This document shows positions 1-32,385 of a stretch of 64,000 bases of DNA, in pieces. The stretch is from the NCBI GenBank assembly GCA_949987565.1, contig OX465111.1, positions 5,861,921-5,925,920 of the forward strand, in the 5' to 3' direction. This DNA comes from Luidia sarsii. Taxonomy: Eukaryota > Echinodermata > Asteroidea > Paxillosida > Luidiidae. Under the pieces are notes generated by a model. That model worked only from the letters and a program-made list of their open reading frames with translations. It was not told where the DNA came from and ran no database searches. Position 1 is the stretch's first letter. Each line of letters starts with the position of its first letter. The translations under genes and the position numbers were made by a program.

Positions 1-11
1 TTCTCACCGGC

Positions 12-117
12 GTCCGCCTTTGAGAAAGATCCTACTATAAGGTCGAGACTACGGGCCTCCTAATTTTTGATATCTTGGTCATTTTAGTCAGTAAAGCAGT
101 TTGCATCATATTTACGC
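12..117. repeat. Diverged Penelope-like tail fragment
   Basis: The string cctttgagaaagatcctact, followed by the attttagtcagtaaagcagt tail, matches the terminal sequence seen in better copies (for example 11085-11190). It sits in the intron before the first collagen exon. Confidence 0.6.
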
Positions 118-298
118 ATTACTTACGTCAGTCAGCAGTTCACAATAGTTTTGGTCATTGAAGTTGAGTCTTCAGCGGCCTTGAGATAATAACTGCATGC
201 CCACTGCGGGCTGCCGTCCCCCTGTGGTGGTAGGCCTATGTGTGTCCATTCTCTGCGTCTGTGCTTTATTGGTCCTTCGATCTTTTCTCGTCTTCCAG

Positions 299-20163
<19,865 letters not shown>

Positions 20164-20217
20164 GGGTCACGTCTTGCAGCTGGTAAACCTAATGAAAGGG
20201 AAAGAAAAATAATAAGA

Positions 20218-20223
20218 AATAAA
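20218..20223 (+). promoter_or_regulatory. Possible poly(A) signal of the collagen gene
   Basis: AATAAA lies 55 bp after the collagen stop codon, followed by a GA/A-rich stretch. A longer 3' UTR cannot be excluded. Confidence 0.4.
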
Positions 20224-23200
20224 GAGGGGGACCAAAAAAAAAACAAATTAAAAGATTTAAGAGCTGTTTGCCAGCAGCTCTCCTTGAGTATCTGTCGGTA
20301 ACGCTTTACAATGGTGCTATTCGTGTTTGTAACTTTGTATTAACTGATCAAATCTATGAAGGGGTAGATGAAAAAGAGAATAGGTTTTTTTTTCTTTCTC
20401 GTTTTCAGTTTTTAAATTTGACAAAAAACTATACCCACAACCAATAGATAATGTAGACAGCCACCATCTAGATTTATATATTAGTCGTTACCCTGCTTCG
20501 TTTAGACTCTAGATACGTGTATCTCCCTCCCAGGTTAAAGAAACAAGCGAATGGTAAGTGGTTAAAATGCCGGTAACTCTACAGGGCCACCGTGGTTACT
20601 ACACACTGTCTATGCAAACCTCTGTACATTAGTCGTAATGCCTTGATGCTCCTCCGCTGACGTCATGCCACCGTTCTTGCCAATTTCCTTATTCTAATCA
20701 ATGAACGTTATAAATCACTTGTCTCGGCAAGTCTTTTTTTTCTTTTTTTTTGAAAGAAAAAGAAAGAATCAATAGTAATCGGGGTTATTAACTGTCTTTT
20801 CCCATTGTAATTAATATGAATTGATTAAAAACCAGGTAGGATTTAGAATAAGGTTTCTCTTTTTTTTTTGGTATTTTGTGTGTTTACTGCTTTTTTTATG
20901 AAAAGGAGGTATTACCATCAGCAAGCGGAGGTCTGACTACATTTAACAATTCCGAACTATGTAAATCATGCTGCTTAATGATTAGTAACAACATTCAGAG
21001 TAACCATATTGGTACAAAACAAAGCCAAGGAGGAACTATTTTAAATTCCACTGTTTTCATTCCTATACCATGGTCCCATGGTTCCATTTGTATTCCATTC
21101 GTCCTCGGTTCCTCCAGTTTCCTCGTAATCCTTATCTCTAAAACGTGTCATAAGTAGATGATTCTAATTTTTTTATTCTATTTTTTTTTGGCTCAAATTT
21201 TGGTTACTTTTATATATTTTTACCGCTAACTCGTTTAATCGCTTGCAAGGTATTAGAGTCGTCCTGGTGTGTTAATGGCCACAGAATCGGCGCCAATCGC
21301 TGCCCTTGGTGATACGATAGACCTATAGCATGTGTCTTGTAGGATTACCCCGTGATCCCCAAATCACAGTCCGAGACCCCGGGTCCTTCAACCTCGGCAT
21401 CTAGCCTGCCGTTGTCACACAACACCTCCCCAACCCCCGTACGTTCTTTGCACTCTCAGCTCTCTGTATATTATTCTTCTTCTCTTAATGAATTAAAACC
21501 ATCCCTAAGCTTGCTTTGTTTTTGTACTGGAGTTCGGTAGACTTAGAACCCCGTAGTTTCTCCACGTAGACAAGAATACCAGGTTCCTTCGTGGTTTTTT
21601 TTGGTTTTTTATTTGCATGTATTCTCTTTTGTAGTTTTTATATGTAAGATTTGTTCCGACGGATCGATTTTATTGTGGGTTGGTTGGTGAGGCTGACTGG
21701 AGTGAGTGGTATAGCCCCTCACTCGAAAACTATCCTTTTGGGAAACTAGTCGATAAGGGAACTTGCACGTCACTCCGGCACCATGTGAGAAACGTATAAT
21801 TTAGCATCCGTCTCCCCGTTCTTGTGCACTTTTATCGCATTCCGCCTGAATAATTAATGTCTGAACAGATCGTTCGCATCTTTTCTCAAAGTAGAACTGT
21901 TTAACCAGCTGCTAACCGCTATGGTTTACAGAATGACTATATAAGTTGTTCGACTCTGTCAATAGAAGCGGTAAATTTTATATTATTCTTACGTGGTGCC
22001 AATACGACGTATTTAGTGATTACATCGATTCGAAAACTGTTTTTATGTTTAGCCACAATGAGCAATTGGCTTTAAATGCACAGACGATTCCTTAACTTCA
22101 CTGAAACCCTAAATATTCCCATTCGATGGCCATTGATATCGGCGATATCTTTCATTCCAAGAGAATCTTCATAATGGCTAGTAGTGACTATAGAGCGAAC
22201 GTTATACGTATCTTGTTCACGGAATATAAATGCTCACAGCAGTTTGTCCTCCCAATTCCCTTACTTCAATATTGGTAGATTTCAGTATCCCTTTATGTGC
22301 ACCGCCTGCAGTACTATCCGATTTGATAATATTTGAGTATACAGTAGTTGACAGATACCACACGGTTTTCATCTTGCACGACCGACCACCTGCTGTTCTG
22401 AGGGGGAACAGGTGTTGACATCTAGACGTCTTTTCTTCCCTACAGCGGGCTTGTCTGCCGTTGGTTCCAAAAAAAAATGTTCTACCTCTCATTGCGAATC
22501 TTGCCTCGCCACGCCAACGGGGTTCACCGTATGTGAACAAAACAACAAAAAAACGTTTAATTATTTAAAACAAAACAAAAAAACAAGTTAATTAGCGTCT
22601 CTTCTTTTGGAGTGGAATTACACCCAACCCGTAAACCATAAAAGGGGCAGGACCGTAGGGATGTATGCTGTTTAAAAGTGTCTTCCTACCTCGATGGCCT
22701 AATCAGTCTATGTATATAACTATGGAGCTGTATACACAATACAGTTGCTGGGACGGTTTTGTTTTAGTTCGTCCGGTGATAGACGATTAATAAAAACAAA
22801 GGCCTACTCTTGCTCTATATCCCCACGTGTATTCAAACTGTGTATTAAGCAATGCTAGCTCCTTTTGTGCCTTTTTAAAGATACCTTAATCATTATACGC
22901 CGCTTTAGTGTTCAGCTTTCAGAAATAGAACCATTTGCTTAGAGTGATTTGCATTGACGAGTTGGACTGGGTCTCCTAATCATTTTTTATACTCTTTGTT
23001 CCAAGTAGGCTCTTCTCGTTATGCGGGGTTGGTTTCAGTGTAGTGATATTCTCCACTAATCAACAGTCTCGTCTTTCCCGGTAGCTTGGAAGTCATTGCA
23101 CGCCCAATTTGCCCAACGCACAAAAATAGGATAAGGCAAGTTGTAACCGATTTGTTCATTTCTATTAAGTGGACTGAGAAAAAAGGAGTTAAAATCAATT

Positions 23201-23270
23201 GAAAACCTTCAACCGGTTTTTATGTGGAGCAGCAATCTCATCTGATCCTTAGCGGCCATCTTGACTGGAC
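20224..23270. other. Intergenic DNA and possible collagen 3' UTR, no gene recognised
   Basis: AT-rich with several T and A runs. The short open frames have no recognisable protein features. Confidence 0.6.
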
Positions 23271-23283
23271 GTCACGTGACTTC

Positions 23284-23628
23284 TGACCTAAACTGACATT
23301 TTTCTCTTTGACCTCTCACCTCTCACCTTCACACAGCTTATGCATATAAGGTCAGGCAAGATGCCTGACCTTATCCTCACCAACCTTATCTGACCTCACT
23401 TGACCTCATCTGACCCCCATCTGACCTTACCTGGCCCTTTTGACCTCTGGGCTATTTCGATCTCATCCTTTCCCTTCTGACCTTGCCCGACCTTTTCTGG
23501 ACGTAATATTATGCACCCAATCTAGCCCATTTCCTCTCATTTGGGAGGGGGGGGGTCTTAGGGATCTCGCCTGGGCTCACCTGGCCCATGCCTTGTCCTG
23601 GGCTATTTACCCGTCCTATACCTGACCT
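23284..23628. promoter_or_regulatory. Cluster of TGACCT/AGGTCA nuclear-receptor half-sites
   Basis: At least nine half-sites: 23284, 23309, 23350 (AGGTCA), 23366, 23391, 23401, 23422, 23441, 23478, and one more at 23623. Two of them form a perfect 13-bp inverted repeat (23346-23358 and 23362-23374). It may simply be a decayed tandem repeat; function is inference. Confidence 0.35.
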
Positions 23629-23639
23629 CAACCTGGCTC

Positions 23640-25030
23640 TAACGTGTCGCCTGCATTTGGTCATCCCGTCAGTGTTCGTGGGTTAGCGGGAGGGCAGATA
23701 ATTGTTGAACCCGCAATGCACTGCACTGCACTTGCTTCAGGCCGCCGCCAATAGCCTACCCCCCTCCTCTCAGTTGGTCAGGACTGTTCAACCCCTCATC
23801 TGACGCTTGTTGCGTGCTCTCCGAGGCTGACTCTCTCCCGGTCGAGTGCTCCTACACAAACACCGAGCATGGATTGCAGATTGAACAGTTAATTGGAATG
23901 TTTGCATGTGCTTGGGCCATTGATCGAACAAATATTACCGCAGCCAAAATCCATGTGCAACCCCACCCCCCCCCCCGCCCACCCACCATCCCTGCACCAT
24001 CTGGATGTGAATTATATCGATGTTTTGTTGTCGGGAGATTTAGGGGAGGGTGGAGGGGGGGGGCGGGTAGACCTATGCGGTGCATTCCGGTGAATTGACT
24101 GCATGGTCATGTGTCGGGCCACAGAGTACATGTAATTGGATTGGTGAATGGGCACACCGCCCATTATTACAATGTCGAACTTGGGAAACGAATCTGCGCA
24201 CATATCAGACGAGACCAGAGAGAACGCAACTCGGACGAGTCACGGTGAACCTCAAGTGCACTGTCGTAGACCTCCAATTGGCATGTATACGTTTACTTAG
24301 AATGTCAAGCACGACCCCCGCCTCACTCACGAACGCGGGTCCCCCCCCCCTCCTCAGGACAGTCTCCGCCGGTCCGTTTTGAAACGAGTTGCAGAGAGCG
24401 GTGATGATAACACCATTTAGGGATGTCGTCTTTGAGGGGGAAATCGTGGAGGGAGAAAGAAAAAAAAAAACATGTCCTGGCTGGGATGTTCCGGCGGCTT
24501 GCACCGGCTCGCGACGATGGCCGCTCTCAATGTTGCGGCCTCATGTAATTAAATTACATCGATCGGCAATTGTTGTAAGCCAGTAAGTGACGTTGTGTCA
24601 TCATGGGCCTATTGTTCCAGACCGTATGCGGCGTTCCCATGGAAGGCTCCCCCCCTCTCCCCTCTCCCCCCCCCCCTCCGGCTCCGCTAGCTCCCAGCAG
24701 CGATCGAAACGTCGGCTTGAAAGCCATTGATCTGAGACGGCGAGATGCGCCCAGGCCATATGCGTGCACAAAGTCATTGCCATCAAGAATGCGCGTATTA
24801 TCCCGTTGTCGTGTATTCTTTCGCGAGCGACGCGGTCGCTTACGATACCGTACCCGGTGGCGTGCTGAGCCCGAGCCACACAGCGGACACTGCGGGGAGA
24901 AGTACGGTAGTCTCTGGCACTTATAGTATCAGCAATTATAGAGACTGGGGCCCATAAACCTGCTTAAGCGTGAACGTTTTGCCAAGCAAGGAATGTCTTC
25001 CCTGGTTAAAACGAGATGACCAACTAATTG
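23640..25030. other. Intergenic DNA, nothing recognised
   Basis: Contains poly-C/poly-G runs near 23970, 24050, 24345 and 24660. No coding signal, RNA gene or repeat family was identified. Confidence 0.5.
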
Positions 25031-25031
25031 T

Positions 25032-25272
25032 CGAAATAAAGGCTTAGGCTCGGGCTTAGGCTTCGTTCATAATTATTTATCTTACTCGTTATAATATCAC
25101 AGGCATCTAAAAAAAAACCAAGCGTTTGGCCCCAGTTTCTTGGGGAATACCCTGTACCTATCAAGCCAACAAACCTTCAAATTCGGAAACAGGCCACAGC
25201 TGGATTTTCAGGTTTTGTCAGACCATAGACGAATCCTGAGCCCGAGCTTAAGCCTTCATTTTGAAAACGGCC
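25032..25272. mobile_element. MITE-like element, copy 1 (diverged)
   Basis: Starts gaaataaaggcttaggctcg and ends ttaagccttcattttgaaaa. The interior matches 25463-25710 over most of its length. Confidence 0.75.
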
Positions 25273-25462
25273 TTCGTCTCACCTGATGCTTGTTGTATAC
25301 TTGACTTGTATTCTATAGTATTGGTTGCTGTACGTGAGCTACAAGTGGAACTTCGGCTGGCAACCCGGTTCTTCTGAGGACGTTTTGTTTCTGCTTAAGC
25401 AAACTGTTATTGCTTAAGCGGCTCTATGGCATAGGTCCCTGGTCTTGACTCAAGTGTACTAT

Positions 25463-25710
25463 GGCCGTTTACGAAATGAAGGCTTAAGCTTGGCCTACAG
25501 GCGTCGGTCATAATTATCTTACTCGTTATAATATCACAGGCATCTATAGAAACGAGCGTTTTGGTCCCAGTTTCTTGTGGAATACCCTGTACGTGTTAAG
25601 CAGACCACAACAGACAACAGACGGAAACAGACCACAACCTGGATGTTCAGGTTTTGCCAGACGGAGACGAAGCCTGAGCCCGAGCCTAAGCCTTCATTTC
25701 GTAAACGGCC
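25463..25710. mobile_element. MITE-like element, copy 2, 24-bp perfect ends
   Basis: Ends are ggccgtttacgaaatgaagg (then ctta) and its exact complement at 25687-25710. TAT flanks both sides, consistent with a 3-bp target duplication. Confidence 0.85.
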
Positions 25711-26364
25711 TATGCACCAGACTTACGCATCATTGTCCGTGTGTACGGTGTGAGCCACGCAGCAAGCTACGGACACGCCTGAGTATGGCAACCCCTTGAA
25801 TGCTCTTTTCCGTAATTGAGCCCTTCGCTTTTCCGTTTACGTTTTGTCTAATTCCTGCTGATGTCAACAGTGCAGCGCGGCTGAGAGGATGGATTGCACA
25901 GCATTGATTTATCCGAGCATATTCGAAAAGAAAACATCATCACAGAGTACTGTGCATCATGCAGCGAGGAAGGGATTCTTATGAAAGTTGCCCACTGCCA
26001 TGCATAGTTACACTGTTTTGATAATCAGTCAATATACACCAATGCACAGTCACATCTGCAGGGCGTAGTGTTCTAGAAAGTCACAGCACGTGCACTGGCG
26101 TGATTGAATTAATTCCAATGTGTACATTCGAGGCGCACCATCGGCCAAGTTGCAAACCACGTGACTCGCCCACGTCGCACGTTTTGGTGGGCCTTTTATG
26201 TTTGTTCAGCCTGTGTAAATAATGTTTTTAGACCATTATTATGCATACCACCGTGACAATGTACTAGACTCGTACGCTGCGCTGTTTAAATAATGGGGAA
26301 AACTAAATGAATTTGTTTTATAGGACAACGATGGACGGCTATGGCCTTTTTTATATTTTGTTTA

Positions 26365-26900
26365 ATAATAATAATAATAATGATAATAACGGACATTTCT
26401 AGAGCACCAGAATCCGTCTGCAAAGACGCTCAAGGCGCTTAACAACATTATACAGAATCAAAGAAAAGACTACATAATTTTTATACTATTAATTAGGAAA
26501 ACTATCATCGAACAAATATGTTTTGAGAGAGGATTTGAAATCCGATATGGAGGACATACTACGGACTTCCTGAGAAAGAACATTCCACAGGGTAGGACCA
26601 GCATGGGAGAAAGCCCGCTCACCCCATAAATTATGGACGTGTGAGACTGCAAGCAGATAAGTATCCGATGATCTGAGACATCTACCGGGTTTGTAATAGT
26701 TTAGCAACAGCTGTTACATTGCGGCGCAGCACAAGACAGGGAGTGAAAAACCAGCAACAATATCTTGTACTTAATTCGTTCAGCAACAGGCAGCCAATGT
26801 AATGAACGTAATATAGGAGTAATATGAGATCTACCAGGAGACAAAATAACAATACGAGCTGCAGCATTTTGGAGCTTTTGAAGACGGACAAGTTCAAGTG
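26365..26900 (-). pseudogene. CR1-like LINE, 3' end of reverse-transcriptase ORF, broken
   Basis: Reading the minus strand in shifted frames gives LQNAAARIVI, HITPILRSLHWLPVAERIKY, then LRSSDTYLLAVSH, GERAFSHAGPTLWNVLS and FKSSLKTYLF, typical of the C-terminal end of CR1-type reverse transcriptases. There is at least one stop or frameshift. It ends in a GGCGCCTTGAGC-like 3' sequence and an (ATT)n tail at about 26365-26385. Confidence 0.8.
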
Positions 26901-27305
26901 GAAGTTTTGCGATGACACCACGTATAGCACTTCTCTTTCAAGAAGTGTGACTCTGAAAAGAGTATTTTTTGTGGGGGTGGTTTTTAGAAATTCCATTTTC
27001 TTAAATTGTTGGGTTTTTTTCAGGATTCTGTAGTGTTGGATTATAGAACGGGTATAATGTTGGGATTGGCTTGGGGGCTTTTGTCGATTTTCCCCGCACA
27101 CAAGTGTATACGTCTTGCCATGTGTGGAGGGGTGATTGATAGTGCCAATTGCTAGCTTCTGTTTCCCCCACTGTCAGTGCAACACACGGAATCCGGGAAG
27201 TTGTCCATCTAACGAGGTAATACACAAAGCGGTATTTGCATGAAAACCTGGCTGTTACCGGGATAATTACTTGCCTTGTATAGCCTCGCTGATGTGATGC
27301 GGTGG

Positions 27306-27785
27306 TATATTTGACCCGGCACAGCGACATGAGGAATATCACACCAAAACACTTTTCCAGTAAACAACGCCTGAAGTCGAAGTATCTTCTCAATTCGATC
27401 AAAAATCAATTTATTTCTTTTTGCATTTTCGGAAAGTTAATGTATTGGAGGATGTTATGTCCAAAGGATTTTTTTCGAAATCCGTCTCTAAACGTTTTTA
27501 AAAAAAAAGAGGATATCGGGGAGTGTTTGTGTACTGTTTTCATGAAAATGTAAAGTTCCTGCCTTTTTGAATGGCCACTTTCGATGAGTTAGACTGGTGC
27601 TGCTATATTGTGTCTGGTGCCAAATGAACGAGCGAAGTCCCCTTTTACTATTTACAACAAATTTCATATGGAAAGAAATTAGACATCATTCAAAAGCTAA
27701 TGATATACTCTTTCAAATCATTAGAAAATCTCAAAATCTCAAAAGTGGGGGTTATTCCTCATTATGCTGTGCCGGGTCACATATT
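27306..27785. mobile_element. MITE-like element with GTGACCCGGCAC ends, longer copy
   Basis: Inverted orientation of 18337-18589, with about 225 bp of extra internal sequence. The ends are ttgacccggcacagcgacat and gctgtgccgggtcacatat. Confidence 0.8.
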
Positions 27786-27824
27786 ATAGCAATATTATAG
27801 AACGCGAGTGATATACAAAAAAAA

Positions 27825-27940
27825 TGTTGTAAACTGCTTACTGACTAAAATTACCATAATGCAAATCTCAAAATTTAGTGGGCCTGAAGTTTCGATCCTA
27901 GCAGGACCTTTCTCAAAGGCAGAGTGCCTCCCGGTTCTGA
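27825..27940 (-). repeat. Penelope-like tail fragment
   Basis: Reverse-oriented tail (gttgtaaactgcttactgac), then gatcctagcaggacctttct and caaaggcagagtg. Confidence 0.7.
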
Positions 27941-28454
27941 ACTATCATCTCGATGGACGGTGGTCAAGAACTATCCATCATCACCATCATCGTCACTATC
28001 GGTCGGCCGTGGAGCTGCAGGCGACTGCAAGCTGTCTCCAACCACAACAAATTGACCACATTATTTGGGTTGTAGCGTCCCCAGGAACTATTATCTTGCT
28101 CGCTAGAGGCTAATTAATGGGGGAAAACAACAGTATCTCCAGTGGCACGACCCTTTAAGGGATGAAACTTCTAAACCGAGCAATTTTTTTTCAATCCGCA
28201 AAACATTTAGAAAGTGATCATGATACCTGACATCGGTCAGCGAAATGAATGGACAAAGATTATTAGCATCCGCTGGTAAAGATGGTAGACTGGTTACTGT
28301 GCACATAGCATGGTTTGTAGATACCTCCCCAAGGTCAAAACGATCACGCGAAATTGTGCGAAAGTATATAGGGCAAAGTCCCATATCGTTGTGTCTAACA
28401 TTGGAATAGTCTTTGCTTTTCGGTGCGGGATATTTGGGCCAGTGACTTTTAGCT

Positions 28455-28800
28455 TTTTTCGCTCTCTCTCTCTCCCCTCTCCGTCTCTCTCTCTCTCTCC
28501 CTCCCTCCACTCTCTCTCTCTCTCTCTCTCTCCCTTCCCTCTAACCGTCTCTTCCTCCCCCCCCCTCTCTCTCTCCCTCCCTCGCTCTCCCTCTTTCTCT
28601 CTCTCTCCCCCTCCCCTTCCCCCCCCCTCTCTCTCCCTCTCCCTCTCTCCCCCCCTCTCCCTCCCCTCCCTCTCTCTCTCCCTTCTCCCTCTCTCTCCCC
28701 CTCTCTCTCTCCCTCCTTCTCTCTCTCTCCCCCTCTCCGTCTCTCTCCCTCTCACCCTCCCTCTCCCACTCGCTACCCCTCTCTCCCTCCCTCTCTCTCA
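28455..28800. repeat. Polypyrimidine (CT/CCT)n tract
   Basis: About 350 bp of almost uninterrupted pyrimidines. It generates Ser/Pro/Leu and Arg/Glu spurious frames. Confidence 0.95.
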
Positions 28801-29755
28801 CGGAGCATATGTTTAACGCAGGCCGCTGCGCTAGAGTTCATAGCGAGCAACAACCACTTGATGATAATCGAGATGAAAGTCCAAAGAATGAAAGTCTATA
28901 CGGTCGACATGCAGTCGTCCCTGGCTTTTAGTCTTTCATAGTACGAGAAGTCCACACACAGAACAGTATAGTCCACGGAAAGTAGTGACCAAGAACAAAA
29001 ATAAAACGGTTTGAATTCTGCAACATCGGCATAATAAGTCCAGGCTCAAGCGGTATGCGTTCATTCGAAGCCGCATATACCAACGGCACACGTTATTTCA
29101 AACAGACAGACAGACAGGGTTATCACAATAATTCACTGAGCTTTTTTTTTTAGATAACTTCTTCATCAGTATAATGTAGTGCAGTGCATATAGCGTCCGG
29201 TAAGTTTATTAGTACCATGTCGGATCGTGCGATAGAGAAATCACCATAGAGCCCAGCCGATATAATTCTGTTAACCTCGAGTTTAAGATCAACCCAGCCC
29301 TGGCGATAAATGCCACGAAATGCAGTATTGTCAACAACGTGTTTCGGCTCGTTATCTCGTACGGTGGGGTGGGTTTTGTTTATAGTATTTATTTAGTTTC
29401 TGGGAAGTCGGTAATCAGAAAGCGCATGCATGCAGCGCGCACATGCGATCCGGACCGCCGCACGAAGCCCGCAGCTGCCCGGCTCACACGCGGGGTTTGC
29501 TCACTCGCCGCGTATACACAAAACAAAATATTCTCCGTCCCCTCGTCCGTGTTTAACTTTCCATTCCAGAGGCTGTTTCATGAACTCTCCAATCAGTGAA
29601 ATCGACCGTGATGTACCGCGCACAAACATGCAGATTCAAGCAGTTTATTTAGCCACTTTTTCTTCATTTTTTAGTAGAAGGGGTGGCTTTATAAATCCTT
29701 CTCGAAAGAGAAATGCTACATGGTGTCAACGCAAACTTTTCCACTTTTTAAATGA
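28801..29755. other. Intergenic DNA, nothing recognised
   Basis: No coding or repeat signal beyond a short (cagacaga) run near 29105. Confidence 0.5.
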
Positions 29756-30215
29756 TTTATTCCTTTCTGAAAATTGAGTGGGCCTGACGTTTCGATCCTA
29801 GCAGGACCTTTCTCAAAGGCAGTGTGACAAAACAGATACATGTACAGGAAGGAAGGGGGAAGAGAGTGAATAGGGCACGGATGAGAAACAAAGGACAAAG
29901 AGTAAAGCTGGTAGGGTGAGATCGAAGGGAAGGGCAAGGAGTAGGGTAGGGATTAGCGAGAAGAGGGGGAAAGATCAAAGAGAGAAGTGTGGAGGAGTGA
30001 ACACAAAAGAAGGATTATCAGAAAGCTGCATGGTGTTAGTCATTACCCTCCTGGATGTTGAGACCATGTAGTTGAATAGTCCGAAGACGCTTCATCCACA
30101 TTTTCTCACGTCTAAGACGGACAGCATTACTACGGTGACGACCTGCGATACATAAATCTCAAACGTTAAGAGGACCCGACGTTTCGATCCTATAGCAGGA
30201 CCTTTCTCATGACTT
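29756..30215 (-). mobile_element. Penelope-like element 3' fragment
   Basis: Begins with gggcctgacgtttcgatcct, runs through the GA-rich non-coding part and the region encoding (minus strand) the end of the endonuclease ORF ([15 protein letters not shown], near 30050-30130). A second short copy of the end motif follows at about 30165-30210. Confidence 0.7.
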
Positions 30216-31430
30216 TGCTTGCGCGTAAAACTGTTGCCAATCACGTACTAAATGAGCCCACATTCTAGTCGTTTCATTTGAATAAGTTACGGGCGTCGAC
30301 AGAAAGATCATCCCAAAAATTCAACGGGCTCCTCGAATTCTGAGGATTGGGATTCGGCTACGTGCACTTCAAGGCGAGCGTTTTCGGCTTGGTGGAAAGC
30401 GATCGTAATGGGAGATTTGCATGGCGACTGACGCCGTAGGTGCGCTGGCGGCTGTATCGATCTCCTCCTGTGGTAAACTATAGTGATTTTCGACGCCACA
30501 AACTTGCCCAAGACAATCGAGCAAGCTCACAGACTCTGTTGGGGACTGGGAGGATGAAAGAGAGGATGAAAGCGGGTCAATGAACGGGCGGGAGCTGGTT
30601 AGTATGGGGCACGCCGATTGCTGAAAGTCCCCCAACTAATTACACCGCAACAACAGCAACGAACAACGAGGGGGTCTTCGCAGAGAGGGTGGGAGATCAG
30701 AGGGTTAAACCACGTCGGTTTCCGACCAAAGTGTCAACGCAGGCCAGGGCCCGGTCTTGCAGAACACCCTTTCCTGGGATACTCTCCACATTACCGGGTA
30801 AATCCCCGCATTCATCGGCCGCGGTCCCAAGCAAAGAATAAGATCCGGGAGCGACCCGGATGACTAACCCGCAGCTTTGTCCAGCGCCAAGATACTCGTC
30901 GGAGGTCTTCGGCCTTTCACCTCTTTGATCTTCGGCGCACCTCAGACCCCCCCCCCCCCTCCTCCTCCTCCCCTTCGACCGTGAGCCCACCGAACCTTGC
31001 CCCTCTCTCCCTCTTTATTCCCCCCACCACCCATTCTTTGTCATCCTCGCACTCATTGAATACCTCATGCGCAGGATGCTATCTATCTAAGTCCTACTGT
31101 CCGAAAGGGCCAGTTCTAGGAAATGGGAGGCCAATTTAACATGCTATGCTTTCCGTATAGGACATTGAGGTGGTCTAAGGGTTGACACGTCCAGAGTGTC
31201 CCACTCGATCCGGACTATTAAGATCCCATGTTCAATCGGAGTAAACATCCCATGGTCGAGGGAGCTATATCATAGGTATAAGTGTCTATTCTCGGCGCCA
31301 AAGTCATTGCAGCCATGTAAACTTGACACCGGGTTTACCGAGTCGTGCACCGCTGCGCGCACTCGTCTCCAGCCTGCGCTCAATTCCATAGATCGGGATT
31401 TTGAAAGTTTTCTTTGCCATTTTTTTTTGA
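30216..31430. other. Intergenic DNA, GC-richer, no gene recognised
   Basis: An open minus-strand stretch at 30369-30635 is Ser-rich (SSSLSSSQSPTESVSLLD) but has no recognisable domain, splice context or homologue I can name. Confidence 0.45.
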
Positions 31431-31439
31431 TATTCAAAA

Positions 31440-32220
31440 ATGTTGCAAACTGCTTACTGACTAGAATTACCAAAATGCAAATCTTAAAATTTAGTGGGTC
31501 TGACGTTTCGATCCTAGCAGGACCTTTCTCAAAGGCAGAGTGACAAGGACAACACAGATACATGTACACGAAGTAAGGGGGAAGAGAGTGAATAGGACAC
31601 GGATGAGAAACACAAAGAGTAAAGCTGGTAGGGTGAGATCAAAGGGAAGGGCAAGGAGTAGGGTAGGGATTAGCGAGAAGAGGGGGAAAGATCAAAGAGA
31701 GAAGTGTGAAGGAGTGAACACAAAAGAAGGATTATCAGAAAGCTGCTTGGTGTTAGTCATTACCCTCCTGGATGTTGAGACCATGTGGTTGAATAGTCTG
31801 AAGACGCTTCATCCACATTTTCTCACGGCTTAGACGGACAGCATTACTACGGTGACCAAGAGATTCTATGCCCAGTACACTCATATCTGATATCGAATGA
31901 TCAGGGAGATTGAAGTGATACCGGTTTTGATTGTAGACCTATGGCCATAGATACGTTTTTTGAGGGTGTTTTTGGTCTCGCCAACATACTGAACATTACA
32001 TGAGATGAGGTATATGATGTTTGAGGTAGTGCACGTGATAGAGCCATAGGTCGTGTGGGTAGTTCCAGAAGAATGTCAATTGGAAGAGTCTATTTCCTTG
32101 ACACGTGTCTTGCAAACAATGCATTTCGAGGTACACTTAAATGTAAATGGTTCAATCTGCTCAAACGTTCCCCAAGCCAGTTCTGCCTCTTATTAGCTGC
32201 TTTTGAAATTTAGACTCCTG
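31440..32220 (-). pseudogene. Penelope-like retroelement 3' end with GIY-YIG endonuclease remnant
   Basis: The minus strand encodes the C-terminal part of a Penelope-like polyprotein. In order: a CIVCKTRVKEID zinc-ligand-like segment (about 32130-32090), one in-frame TGA, then [28 protein letters not shown] (the GIY-YIG-type core, about 32015-31935), [17 protein letters not shown] and [19 protein letters not shown] (to about 31760). A GA-rich 3' region and the terminal motif ggtcctgctaggatcgaaac follow down to 31440. The reverse transcriptase is absent. This copy identifies the many short fragments in the window as Penelope-like. Confidence 0.8.
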
Positions 32221-32294
32221 TTGAGTATCAAGAGGTCCGCTTGAGCTGTGCCACCTTTGACGCTATTTCCCCCCGAAGTAAATATACAAAGAAG

Positions 32295-32385
32295 AGAAAA
32301 ATCTGTTGCAAACTGCTCACTGCCTAAAATGGCCCATGAATTCCTGACGTTTCGATCCTAGCAGGACCTTTCTCAAAAGGTTTTC
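32295..32385 (-). repeat. Short Penelope-like tail
   Basis: Contains gttgcaaactgctcactgcc, then ctgacgtttcgatcctagca and ggacctttctcaaaagg. Confidence 0.6.

Noticed and set aside
28294..28816. Ser/Pro-rich and Arg/Glu-rich frames
   Set aside because: Polypyrimidine tract, no protein signature.
30369..30635. 88-residue Ser-rich minus-strand frame
   Set aside because: No homology, splice context or conserved motif recognised; left as unexplained intergenic sequence.
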